DNA of 64,000 nt, taken from NCBI GenBank assembly GCA_016584305.1, contig JACEEZ010019117.1, forward strand, positions 614,003 to 678,002, written 5' to 3'. Shown here piece after piece: positions 12,780-24,035 of the stretch. This DNA is from Chionoecetes opilio (lineage: Eukaryota > Arthropoda > Malacostraca > Decapoda > Majidae). A model generated the notes under the pieces. It searched no databases. It saw only the letters and a list, made by a program, of their open reading frames with translations, and was not told the DNA's origin. The number at the start of each line of letters is the position of its first letter. Position 1 is the first letter of the stretch. The translations under genes and the position numbers were made by a program.

Positions 12780-13165
12780 ACCTCTGGTATGAAGGTGAGA
12801 AGCAGGTGGACATGGGAGGGAGGGGAGTAGCACGGTGGGGGATGAGGAGAGGAGTCAGGTGGGTATGAGAGACTGGGTGGGCGGCTGGCCTGGGATGTAG
12901 GGTCAAGGAGGAGGGTACGAAGGGGCGAGTCAGTGGTGGAGGGAGATCCTGGTGGATAAGGGAGAGAAGGAAGGAGGATGGTAGGGGAGGGAGGCGGAGT
13001 TAGGGTATGGAAGGAACCGTGAAGGAGGGGGAGAGGAGTCACGGAAGAGAGAAAGTGAGAAAGGAAGGAAGGGGGAGAATCAAGCAGGTAGGAAGAGGAG
13101 AGTTTTGTGGGAAGAGAAAGAGGACAGCTGAAAGTACAAAAGAAGATAGAAGAACTCAAACCGAA
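12780..13165. repeat. purine-rich low-complexity tract
   Basis: G/A-biased strand made of GGGAGG, GAAGGA and GGTGGA phrases without a fixed period. The minus-strand open frame (Pro/Ser/Leu-rich) over it is not a gene. Confidence 0.7.
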
Positions 13166-13539
13166 AAAGGCATAGGGCATAGTTTTGTTAGTGTCTGAGT
13201 GTACTATCTATTTTTTTTTTTTTCTGAATTTATGAACAATAAGAATCTGACTTAAGAAAAAAAAAATCAACAAGAAGGCTTGGGATGGGACGGGAGAGTT
13301 AGTGCTAATTATTAGCCAAAAAGTGTTATAGTTCTTACAACCCAGATAAAATAGTGCTTATAAAATGTAACAGTAGTATATATGAATGATAGGCCTGTAT
13401 ATGTATGAAGAAGCCTCTAAAGTTTAGTATTTGCCTTGTACTGTATAATTATACATAGCAGTTAATTATTCTGTAAGCTGAGAACTATTCTCATAACTAT
13501 TTGTTCTATTCAAAACATAAACACTAGCTGGTGATTTTA

Positions 13540-13746
13540 GTGTAGGTCGCCACTCGGTTGATATTTTGGTCATTTGTTCATTTATAGGCATAATATGACA
13601 GATGAAGACTCAAAATGACAGATTCTCCAGATAGCCCCTTTTAACTTTCTTGAAATCATGGATGTAGAAATGTAAGTATTAACGCCACCAGACATCTGTA
13701 CATTGAAAAAAACGCTGTCCTGGCGACTTTAGTGTTATCTACGGTA
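13540..13746. repeat. about 210-base dispersed repeat, copy 1
   Basis: From GTCGCCACTCGGTTGATATT to GACTTTAGTGTTATCTACGG. A diverged second copy in the same orientation is 14422-14630. Both contain AAATCATGGATGTAGAAAT-like sequence, the reverse complement of the segment before the Helitron 3' end at 1440 and 8240. Confidence 0.7.
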
Positions 13747-14421
13747 GGTAGCACTGTCCCTGTCCGCGGGACTTGGTTAGATTTAGGCCAGGTCAGGCGG
13801 GGTCATGCTGACATTGCTGTTTTCCTCAAATCCAATCTTGTCTGTACCCCAAGACTATTCTGTTTGTTTGCATCTTATTACATATTTAACATCATAACAC
13901 AAATAAATCTGTACCTACCTTGATTTATCTTTGGGAAACCGAAAGAAATGGAGCTGTTTGTGCACTTTTCTTGTTACTGCACCCAAATGCAGCACAGAAC
14001 GAGCCGCTGCGGTGGGGCGACATTTGTTTAAACAAACACAGAGGGCCTCCCTCCGCTAGGATCGCTGTCGTCCATGAAAACAAAATGGCGGGCAATGTTA
14101 AATCGTCCGAGTGACACCTCTCGAAGAAGCTCTGATAACACTTTAGTCGCCAGCTGCAATAATGTCGCCAACCGCCAACTATTACGAATTATAGCATCAC
14201 TACTGATTTTTATGCGCCACTGAAGACTATGCACAGTAGTTTATATCATGACTGTATAATCTACCCTGTTTCAGCGTTGTTTTATGCTTTGTAGCTGCAA
14301 TTATATACGGTTTCAAATTTCCCTACTCGATATTTTAGATATTTTATTGACACTTTTTCGCGCGAAGACGACGGCGGAAGGACTTTCGGTAAATAAACAC
14401 TAATTGGCGACGTTATTGTTG

Positions 14422-14630
14422 GTCGCCACTCTGGTGATATTTTTGTAATTTGTTCATTTATAGCCATAATATGACACAGATGAAGACACAAAATGACACA
14501 CTCTCCAAATATCCCCTTCTAACTTTCCTGAAATCATGGATATAGAAATTTAAGTATTAATGCCACCAGACGTCTGTACATAAAAAAAAAGTTGTCCTGG
14601 CGACTTTAGTGTTATCTACGGTAGCCCGCC
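14422..14630. repeat. about 210-base dispersed repeat, copy 2
   Basis: Same order of phrases as 13540-13746, with scattered substitutions. It is followed at 14632-14701 by the right-hand end of the GCGTTTTCGCGAC-type element. Confidence 0.7.
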
Positions 14631-14639
14631 TCTCGAAAA

Positions 14640-14701
14640 CAGCGTCCAGTCCGGCCTGAGCCAGTCTAGACCGGTCTAGAACTGTCGCGAAAACGCGCCT
14701 T
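14640..14701. mobile_element. right end of a GCGTTTTCGCGAC-type element
   Basis: Contains CTAGACCGGTCTAG followed by GTCGCGAAAACGCGCCTT, the inverted counterpart of the end at 9012. Confidence 0.5.
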
Positions 14702-15307
14702 AGGAAACTTCAATCAAGATCACCCCACTACAGCTGTCCCGTAAGTGGAGACTCCTTTTTTTTTTTTTTATAAATAGTGGTGCGAGAAATTACAAGGCTT
14801 GGTAAATTTCCAGTTTGACACCGAATTCACTTTGGAAGATGAAACTATTTTTTACTGGTGAGTATTGAAGTGTTTTTGAATAATCTGCTAACCGTTTCTG
14901 TCGCAAATCACTTATTTTTTTTTTTTTTTTTTGTGATTTGCAGCAAAAATGATTGAAAAATAAATTGAACCTAACCTAATCTATACCTAAACTAACCTTT
15001 ACCTCAGGGGTGTGAAGTCCGATTAAAAAATTCTGACTGATTCCAGGAAATTTAGAAGTTGCGATTCTGACTCCGCCTCCCCCTCCCCCCCTCCCTCTCT
15101 TCTGCAGTACAGTAGTAGAGTTTCTGCATTAAATATTTTAAAGTTCATTCATATTATTAGTGAATCTACTATCGTAAATGAGTTAAACAGTTCAGTGAAT
15201 TCTAGTAACTTAATATTCTGTTTTTAGTTGATGTTTAATGCAGTTGCGTGTGTAAGGATGTCAACCGGTAAAGACTTTTGGCGAACAATATAGGGGCGGC
15301 ATCTGGG

Positions 15308-15640
<333 letters not shown>

Positions 15641-15727
15641 ATGCATCCCGGTGTTTCCACGGTACCGGTGTTTCCACGGTACCGGTGTTCCCCGCCTCCC
15701 AAGAGGGACCGATCTATAAGGTGCCAA

Positions 15728-16130
15728 GGTTTAGGTTAGGTTAGGTTTAAAGGGTTAAAAAAAAATAGTTTCAAAGGGTTCAATCTTTTTTCTTCAAATG
15801 GTTAAATAAATTAGGTTCAAAGGTTTCAAACAATTTAGGTTCAAAGGGTTCAAACAATTTAGTTTCAAAGGGTTAACAAATTTAGGTTCAAAGGGTACAA
15901 TAAGGTTTTAAGAGTTTAAAAACTTGGGTTAAAATAATTTAGGTTCAAAAGGTTTAAATAATTTAGTTTCAAAGTGTTCAAAACATGTAGGTTCAAAGGG
16001 TTAAATAAAATTAAGGTTCATAGAGTTCAACAAGTTTAGGTTCAAAGGGTTAAAAAAAATTACATTCAAAGTGTTAAAAAAAACAAGTTCAAAGGGTTAA
16101 AAAACATTAGGACCAGAGGGTTCAAAAGGC
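15728..16130. repeat. tandem repeat TTTAGGTTCAAAGGGTTCAA
   Basis: About sixteen degenerate units of 22-26 bases, each with AGGTTCAAAGGGTT and a variable A/T linker. It begins at a TTAGGTTAGGTTAGG run (15731), so it may have grown out of TTAGG-type sequence. Confidence 0.85.
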
Positions 16131-16140
16131 TTGAAAAAAT

Positions 16141-17145
16141 TAAGAGATAACGGGAGCTACTATAGGAATCGGACATGTCCGGTTCAGGACGAATCACGTG
16201 TCGTTGGGTACGTCTTCTACATAGTCTAATAATTTATATCAATGCTCTTCAGATTAATTCATGCGAAACAACACTAAATATAACATTCCCACACAAAACA
16301 AATCCCATGTTAAATCAACATTCCCTCAAAGACTTCCCATAAATTGCTTGCTTGAAATGTCCTCCCACAAGAGCTCTCACAAAAGCAAATTTTTCCCACA
16401 AATTTGTGGGAATTTCCTACGAAGTGGCAACACTTATTTAGCAGTAGCTACACCCAAGTACTTTACACGAGAATTGATCACGTAGCCTAAAGGAGTCTGA
16501 GAAAATTTTACCGACTCAGACTCTCCGGCAAAAAGTAGGCGACTCCTGCGACTCAGACTCCACACCCTTGCTTTACCTAACTTAACCTATACCTAACCTT
16601 ATACCTAACCTAACCTTTACCTAACAAACAAACAAAAACAAATAAAAAAAACAAAAATAAAAAGAAGTGATTTCTGACAGAAACGGTTAGCAGATAAATT
16701 CAAAACATCAAAACTCACAAGAAAAAAATTGTTTATTCCACCAAAGTGGAATAATACCCAAGGGTTATCTGAAACTGGCGGGGTCTAGGTTAGGAGCAAA
16801 GAGTGATGATAAGCAAAGATGCTGCTGTGTATTTATGAGGGTAAGGGAGTGTATAGTTTCACATTTTGAAAGTAAACGCATTGGATAATTAATAATCATA
16901 CAGGATTAGTGAAAGATTAAATAGCATGAACTTATTTTTATTCAAATATGTACATTACCTGTATCCGCTATAGTTATCTACCAACTTTTGACCCGTGGAC
17001 CCTTTTCACCGTGTACATATCATTTCCCCGTTCTTTAGAATGTTGGACTCTTTATGTGATTCCAGACGATATGCATATAATGCAGAAAATGGGGTCGGGG
17101 GAAAGGGAACCTGTGGCAATAGGAGTTTCAAAAGGCAGGGAACTA
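16141..17145. other. no gene seen
   Basis: AT-rich. Holds a CCTAACCTAACC-like tract (16570-16625) and short open frames without recognisable motifs. Confidence 0.4.
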
Positions 17146-17800
17146 CAGCGAGGTCCCGAAGATACGAGCAGTTAGGTTCCACCTGGCATACTCGTAAAGC
17201 GAAATCTCGTATAACTAAACTCATAACTAATGGTAAAATATAGGTTTGGTTCCAGGACCCAATCAATTTAAAAAAAATATATATATATATTTTTCAAGCT
17301 AAAGTAAACTAGCAAACACAACAAACACAGCGTCTATATTACCCACACTGTACTACCTATTCTATAGAAAAAGCATTCTGAAAGAAAAAATAGCACACAA
17401 AATAACATAACTGCACATTAATTAAACATAAAACATGCATAACAAGCAAAAAAGACGTAATGTAGGGGACGCCGCGTGATACAAGAGAAGGTAGTGTAGC
17501 GGTCCCAAGGTTGGGGCCGCACACCTGCTAATTACCCCTAAAGTTCAGGCCGTGCCATATGCTTAATTACCCTTCAGGTCACGCCTTGCTAGGGGTGACC
17601 TCACTGGGGTCAACCAAATCCCCCTTTGTCCAGCCTGGGAGTGGTAGGGCACGCATTTTGAGCTTGATAATTTTACTCACCCCAGTTTGAATGTCGTATC
17701 ATTGGATTTTCGATCTCGTATATTGAAAATAGACCCTAATTGACAATCTCGTATCATCGGATTATCTTATACCGAATGCTCGTATAACGGGACCTCCCTG
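17146..17800. mobile_element. TA-flanked MITE, CAGGGAGGTCCCG family, copy 1
   Basis: TA at 17144-17145 and 17801-17802. Ends are CAGCGAGGTCCCGAAGATAC on the left and CGTATAACGGGACCTCCCTG on the right. The second copy is 55957-56592, closely alike throughout, so the boundaries are well supported. No ORF of transposase type. Confidence 0.85.
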
Positions 17801-17819
17801 TAAACTGATTCGTAAGAAG

Positions 17820-19632
17820 AGAGAGAGGAGGGGGTTAGTTAAAGATATAGGGAAAATGGACAAGAAGAACGAGTTGCTTAAAGGTTTACTATACAAACTA
17901 GGAGTATTTTAAACAAGATTGATTTCCTGAGAGGAATAATAGTGAAGAGGATTTTGATATAATAGCATCATGGTTGGATATGTCAGGAAAGGTATTTGAT
18001 CCGGAGGTTGAGATAGCTGGGTATAAGTTATTTCACAAGGACAAATTAGGCAGTAGAGTCGGTGGAGTTGCGCTTAATGCAAGAGATACATTGCAGTGTT
18101 GTGTTAATGTAATAAAAACAGGTGATAGCATAGAGTATGGGTAGAGGTTACAGAGGGAACTGAGAAAATGGTTTTGGGTGTAATGTATAGGCCTCCAAAC
18201 TTATGCCAAGAGGATTCAGCTCCTATATGACAAGAAATAACAAGGCTTGCAGATATAATAGATTATACGTGGTAGGAGATTTTAATTTTAGTAATATAGA
18301 CTGGGATTTAATTATAGGAAACAATGACTCAGATGAATTATTAAATATAGTTCAGGATAACTTTCTAAGACTAGCAATCAAGGAGCCTACTAGAGGAGAT
18401 AATATTCTAGATTTATTACTGACAAACAGGGAAGATTTAGTTATTGAGGTGGAGGTTGGAGGACAGTTAGCAAACAGCGATCATTGTGAAATAGGTTTTG
18501 CTTAAAATTGAAAGTAGGAAATAGAAGTGTTAATAAGCATAGAGTACCTGACCTCAGAAAGGCCAATTATGCAGGATTAAGAAGACACCTGGAGGGGATT
18601 AACTCGGGGTGTAGGATGGAGGGGAAGGAGTGGTCGGAGGACAGGTGTCAGTCAGGTCGGGGCTGATGAGGATTATACATTATTTGTAAGGAATTGAAAT
18701 GCAGGACAGAAAAAGAATATTCCTTATAGGTTGATAAGATCAAGGAAGAACGACCCCAAATGGATGACTACGAATTTAAAACACAACATTGGATTAAAAA
18801 GAAATATTTACTGAAGGTTCAAGGCTGGACAGGTGAGCAAAAAACAGTATAATGTAATGGCCAGGACAATGCAGAGATTAACAAGAGGAGCTAAGAACAA
18901 TTATGAGATTAAGGTCGCTGGCCAGGCAAAGAACGACCCTAAGGTTTTATTAAGTCTAAAACAAAGACTAGGGAATTAGGGGTACCGTTAAGGATAGGGC
19001 AGGGTGAGATTGTAACTACGGATGAGGATAGGTGTAAAAGTTTAAATGATTATTTCTGAAGTGTTTTTACTCGGGAGGATATACAGACGATACCTGATAG
19101 TGAACATAAGTTCAAGAAAGCGATGATGAGAAACTCAAAAGATATTGTGATAACTAGGGAAATGGTAGAAGAGGGTATAAATAGAATGAAGAATTTGAAG
19201 TCACCAGGACCAGATGAAGTTTATCTTAGAGTATTAAAAGAATGCAGAGGTTGTTAGTGAGTTGTTAGTGCACATTTTTAGGAAATCGGTTGATATAGGC
19301 GAAGTGCCGTTAATATGGAGGAAAGGAAATATAGTCCCTATATTTAAGAAGGGTGATAGAGGACTAATGTCAAACTATCGACCCGTTAGTCTAACGTCAG
19401 TGGTAGGTAAATTATTGGAATTTATTATTTCAAAAAAACATTATAGAGAGCATTTAGAAAAACAAGTTTGGTCAATGATTCACAACATGGATTCACCAAG
19501 GGTAGGTCATGTCTCACCAATTTATTGAGTTTTTATAAGAAAGTTTATGAGACAGCAGATAATGACAAGGATTATAATATATACCTGGACTTTAGTAAGG
19601 TATCCGATAAGGTACCACAAGAGCGACTTTAA
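17820..19632 (+). pseudogene. CR1-like LINE fragment (endonuclease plus part of reverse transcriptase)
   Basis: A non-LTR retrotransposon, broken by frameshifts and stops. The apurinic-type endonuclease part (about 17940-18505) has VVGDFNFSNIDWD and NSDHCEIGF, which match the conserved GDFN and SDH catalytic motifs. The reverse transcriptase part (about 19180-19630) has SPGPDEV, LIWRKGNIVPIFKKGD and SNYRPVSLTSVVGKLLE, which are fingers/palm motifs 1-2. The sequence breaks off in FSKVSDKVPQE, before the catalytic FADD motif. It is the same family as the copy split over 52066-62090. Confidence 0.85.
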
Positions 19633-22023
19633 TAAGGCAAAGACTACTGTATACTGGACGTGCTACTTGCGCTCTGCACCAACCCGTCCATGACCAGTGG
19701 AGGCCGATCGACAAGGTAAAAAAGTTTTGAACATCACTCATTTCCCTTCCTATGGTTTATCAAGATAAAAGATATACTGTTATCTTCGTAAATGTTTGTT
19801 CTATAATATTATCAAATAAGAAACTGTAAAACACACTAAAGAAATGCCATTTGAGACTCAGAAGAAATATGCATAAACTATATTTTTATATACATTCACT
19901 TAAACTCTTCGCCATATAATATTTTGCAAGACAAAATTTAACATGGAGCATATCAATAGAAGCAGCATTTCATTAGCTTTCCATTCATATATTTAGTTTT
20001 CTGATAAATTAATTAGCACCAAGCACCATGCATATATTAACGTTAACTAAAAAAATATCATAATCAATCAGATCGGCAAGTAAAAAATTGTTCCTGTAAG
20101 TAACAGGAACTACCTCGTGTAGGTCTCACAGCCTCTTGTAGCTTCCTTATTTTCATGTTCTTTTGTAAAAAAAAAAAATTTAAATTAAATTTTACTGGTA
20201 GCAGGTAATCGATGTACGTATACTTTTGTGCCACCCTGGAGAGCTTAAGAAAATAAAAAGATTGTGGTTGCAAATTACCTCCTGAAACTATGAAATACTT
20301 TAATTGGGAGAATCCCCTTGGGTCAAGAACCTCCACGTTATACTGTAGGTCACAAGTGACTACGAAGAAGTGAATCCATATACCGTAAATGGCGGCGTAT
20401 AAGTCGACCAGGCGTACAAGTCTACTCCAAGATTATTAGCTCGAGATTACAGGTTATATTACTAGCACATCATCTGGCATACCAAAGAAGCGCAACTCAC
20501 AACATTGGCAGAAAAATGTTGTCAAGAAACAAAGAAATTTGGGGCAAGATTATACCAGTCTTCATTCCGGTAATATTGTGAGGGCAAGATATGTAGGCCC
20601 ACCGTGCAGTGATGGCCGTGTCGATAAAATTCCTGCCTAGTGCGTGAGTCTTTGTTTGGGAAGTTTTGGGAACTAGGTGACTATGCAAGTATGCATTGCA
20701 AAACGCTTACATCTCGAAACACTTTCACGTTCGTCCTACCTATATTCTGTTTTATCCTGTTACCTTCCTATCTATTTTTTTTTATGCTGGCTACCTCCAA
20801 CATTCTGTTAGCAATTTGCCGTCATTTTCATTACATTATGGAAAATATTTGATTTATTATGAATAATTTTATGAGGTCTAGTGAGTGGGATGATATTCAA
20901 AATGGAGTCTCATTAAACGGTTATTCATTCTAAATGCCGATAACGTTTATTATTTTTAATGGTATCAGTCGATAGCCAAGACAATCAGCTACGTTTTCAT
21001 GCATAATTAATAAAAAAATGTAAGGTTGGTATGACATTTTGAACATTGAAAAACTTTGAAGCCATTTCCTCAGTTTTTTATTTGTGGCGCTTATTGACTT
21101 CCTGAAATAAGCGCCTCATATAGTATAGGGAGAATAGCGCAAACTAGACCTGTGGACGCCATTGACTATTGCTCGTCTCGCCGTTCACACATAATAATTA
21201 TGTATCCGTACTCTCTTTCTCTCTCTATACACTAAAACCCTTATAACTCGGCATTAATTTGAAACTCGGTATGAATTTGATATAACTCGGCAAGGCAAAA
21301 AATTATGTATCTCGGCATGTTGCCGAGTTATAACTGCATCTCTTGGTTTACACTTGGCATATCATGCCCTCACAACCTCTTGTTTGAACATGTACTATAT
21401 AGAAAGTCTGCAAAAAATAATGTATCTCGGCATATTGCCGAGTTATAACTGCATCTCTGCTTACACTCGGCATATCCTCAGTCGGATAAGTGTCAGCCTA
21501 CGCGCTGGCACCCGACCTTGCTCTGCATCCCAGTGTTTTGCAGTGTCACACTGTCACTTTTTCCGGCATCTTTTGGTATTTTGCTACCATTTGATGCCTG
21601 ATACCGCCATCTCTTGGTAGCAAACGTGGAGTCGCATATGATCGTCCTCTTGCCACCAGGACTGGCATCCTTGTTTACATCTTGGAGCAGCCGACGCTAG
21701 ACTTGTACGAACTACAGGTTGCCAGACCTGCCTCTAATACCTCGCATAGCTGTATTTTATGGCTTATAACTTATAAGACGCTGCATCTTGGAAGACTTGC
21801 TCAGATTTTGGAAAGAAATTTCTAAGAAAAAATAAATAAAAATAAACATTTTCTCGTAAAATCTACCAATTTTTTCTCTTGAGGCTTCTTCTTGTGACCT
21901 CTACCGTTTAGTATACTATTATATTAGGCTTAGTATAGCTTGTAAGTAGTTTTGTTTTGTTTTTTCCTTTTGTTTGTGTTTTTCTCTACAGGAGCAGCCG
22001 GTTCAAAGGCCTGGCCTATGAAG
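19633..22023. other. mostly unassigned; two MITE fragments
   Basis: No gene. Fragments seen: 20381 onwards begins CCGTAAATGGCGGCGTATAA (family with complete copies at 27197 and 53938), with no right end nearby. 21228-21480 carries several CCTTATAACTCGGCA and TGCCGAGTTATAAC phrases (family complete at 43616-44587). About 21750-21830 carries TATTTTATGGCTTATAA and GACGCTGCATCTTGGAAGAC (family complete at 30008 and 43139). Confidence 0.55.
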
Positions 22024-22172
22024 AACTACAACATTCTACTAAATACTGTAAAGGAATGCTTCAAGGCGGGTACATGGGTTAATATTACCTTCTCTTTGCA
22101 TACATGGAGGTAATATTAACCCATGCACCCGCCTTGAAGCATTCCTTTACAGTATTTAGTAGAATGTTGTAG
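22024..22172. repeat. inverted repeat, arms about 62 bases
   Basis: Left arm from CTACAACATTCTAC to GGGTTAATATTACC; right arm GGTAATATTAACCC to GTAGAATGTTGTAG, loop about 22 bases. The arms differ by only one or two bases (TACATGG versus CATGCA). Confidence 0.9.
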
Positions 22173-22718
22173 GACACCTGTGATCGAATGCTTCTATTTT
22201 GCCAACAATCCTCATTATAACGCCATGAATAATGTAAAACTCTTATATTTCCATTTTGCATAAGCCTATGTTGACCATGACAACACTTAATTCTAGCTGG
22301 TTTGGTGGGGAATAATAGAAAATAAGTCGAGCCCGAGACCCGACATTCTAGCTGCGCGGGTACTTCCCAAACGGCCACCAGATGGCAGATAGAGCTCAGT
22401 CACCTAGTCTATAGGCCACCTGTAATATCAAGATCAAGTCTCGCTTCGTACTAGGTCCTCTCATCTCCTACTCTTCATCCTCCTCTCCTCTAGTGTAAGC
22501 TGAAGCCACCCACCCCAGGAGGCGGGTCACAAATCCCCGGCTAACACCCGGTACCCATTCACTGCTGGGTGGACAGGGGCTCGGGGCATTTTCAGGGTAC
22601 AGTGTATTTACAAAATTTTGAATTTTTACATATAAAATCATATCATATATATTTGCATACTCACTCATATTAATAACATGGCAAGAATATCTGCAGTTAT
22701 ATATAAGGTTATTTAGTA

Positions 22719-22721
22719 TGT

Positions 22722-22778
<57 letters not shown>

Positions 22779-22812
22779 ATTATTATATATATTATATATA
22801 ATATATTATATA

Positions 22813-22851
<39 letters not shown>

Positions 22852-22858
22852 ATATATA

Positions 22859-22937
<79 letters not shown>
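22719..22937. repeat. (TA)n microsatellite with TATTATA variants
   Basis: About 220 bases of TA dinucleotides with TTATA interruptions, ending at the TA target of the MITE at 22940. Confidence 0.95.
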
Positions 22938-22939
<2 letters not shown>

Positions 22940-23038
22940 CAGGAGAACCTCGTTTATCCGGCACCCACGGGGGGGAGCGCATGCCGGATAACTCATTTTG
23001 CCGTTGTTTTGAGAGTTACTCTTATGGAATCGCCCAAA

Positions 23039-23074
<36 letters not shown>

Positions 23075-23412
23075 CTTTTTTTTTCTCCTTTTTTTTCCCC
23101 ATCACAAGGAACTGGCCAAGGGCACAACAAAAATGGGTAACACAAAGCCCGCTTAGTTGCCAGTCCCTATAAAGAAGACAGTAAGAGAATAAAATAAAAA
23201 AGAGGGGTGAGCCAATTTAGTTCGGGAGGTGTCTTGTTACTCTTATTTTGAAAAGATGTAAGTCATAGGAAAGTGGAAAAATAGAAACAGGAAGAGAGTT
23301 CCAGAGTTTATCAGTGGGGAAAAAAAAAAAAAAAAAAAAAAGCCTGGGTCGATTAGTGCCGTTGTTTTGAGGCTGCCGTTGTTTTGAATGCCGGTTAAAC
23401 GAGGTTCTCCTG
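22940..23412. mobile_element. TA-flanked MITE with CAGGAGAACCTCGTTTA ends
   Basis: TA at 22938-22939 and 23413-23414. Left end CAGGAGAACCTCGTTTATCC, right end AACGAGGTTCTCCTG. Subterminally GCCGTTGTTTTGAG occurs near both ends (23000 and 23358). The middle (23042-23341) is a foreign LINE tail. Confidence 0.85.
23042..23341 (-). mobile_element. 5'-truncated Jockey-like LINE tail inside the MITE
   Basis: Starts with a T-run (poly-A of a minus-strand insertion), then matches the LINE 3' region at 29253-29480: GGCCAAGGGCACAACAAAAA, TAACACAAAGCCCGCTTAG, AACAGGAAGAGAGTTCCAGA. It ends abruptly in an A-run. Confidence 0.75.
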
Positions 23413-23448
23413 TATATATGTATATATATTAATATATATTAGGGATGT

Positions 23449-23698
23449 ACCCGATATCCAGCTGCTATCCGGCTATCCAGCCTGTTTTTTACTATCCGGT
23501 ATTCGGCCTTAATGAAATATCCGGCTATCTGGCCGGATATCACTGCTATCCGGCTGGATAACCGGATATTGCCTATAACAACTACTTACTAAACTATACT
23601 AAAAGTCAATTTCGCATCTTAAACTGTTAATTTTTCCCCCACAAAGGGCAACTCTCGACAGCCTATTCATATAGTTAACGTGTTAAGAAAGCAAAATA
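23449..23698. mobile_element. hAT-type left end, TAGGGATGTACCCGATATCC
   Basis: Begins TAGGGATGTACCCGATATCC and carries repeated GCTATCCGGCTATCCAG phrases. TAGGGATGNACCGATA is a frequent hAT terminus. No right end is seen, and the following element starts at 23699. Confidence 0.5.
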
Positions 23699-23890
23699 CA
23701 CGCAACCCTCGTTTTCCTGGACCTCCATTTCCCGGATATGGGATTTGCCGGACAAAATCCGAGGTCCGGGGATATGTCAAGAGTCCCGGACAAATGCCTG
23801 GTCCAGTACGTAAATTGACAAAGTTGTCCGGCGGTCCGAGGGTCTCCTGTCACCCTTGGTCAGTGTCCGCGCCTCCCGCCAGGTGGCAGC

Positions 23891-24035
23891 ATGCTCAGCG
23901 ATCGTATTGTTTACATTTTGGCACAAGAAACTCTCACGGTTCACCTGCACCGCCTCAGTCAGCCCCCTGAGCTCCACTGCCCCTGGTGCAGGAACGTCTC
24001 TGAGACTATTGAACACTTTCTGCTGCAGTGTCCGC
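23891..24035 (+). pseudogene. LINE C-terminal tail, zf-RVT zinc-binding domain, first part
   Basis: Reads HLHRLSQPPELHCPWCRNVS then ETIEHFLLQCP in one open frame. CPWC...ETIEHFLLQC is the CxxC...HxxxxC zinc-binding tail of many LINE reverse transcriptases. The frame is cut after the first base of a codon at 24035 by the hAT-like insertion and resumes at 26773. Confidence 0.85.

Larger units (their letters stand above)
12359..14145. other. region bounded by inverted GAGAGGTGTCACTCGG repeats
   Basis: On the left, AGAGCTTCTTTGAGAGGTGT precedes CACTCGG (about 12367-12392); on the right, CCGAGTGACACCTCTCGAAG precedes AAGCTC (14107-14132). The inverted pair is preceded or followed by GATAACAC. Between them lie a G/T-rich patch (12590-12625), a purine-rich GGAGAGGAAGG tract (12780-13165) and one copy of a 210-base direct repeat (13540-13746). 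It may be a TIR element, but a target duplication is not clear. Confidence 0.35.
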
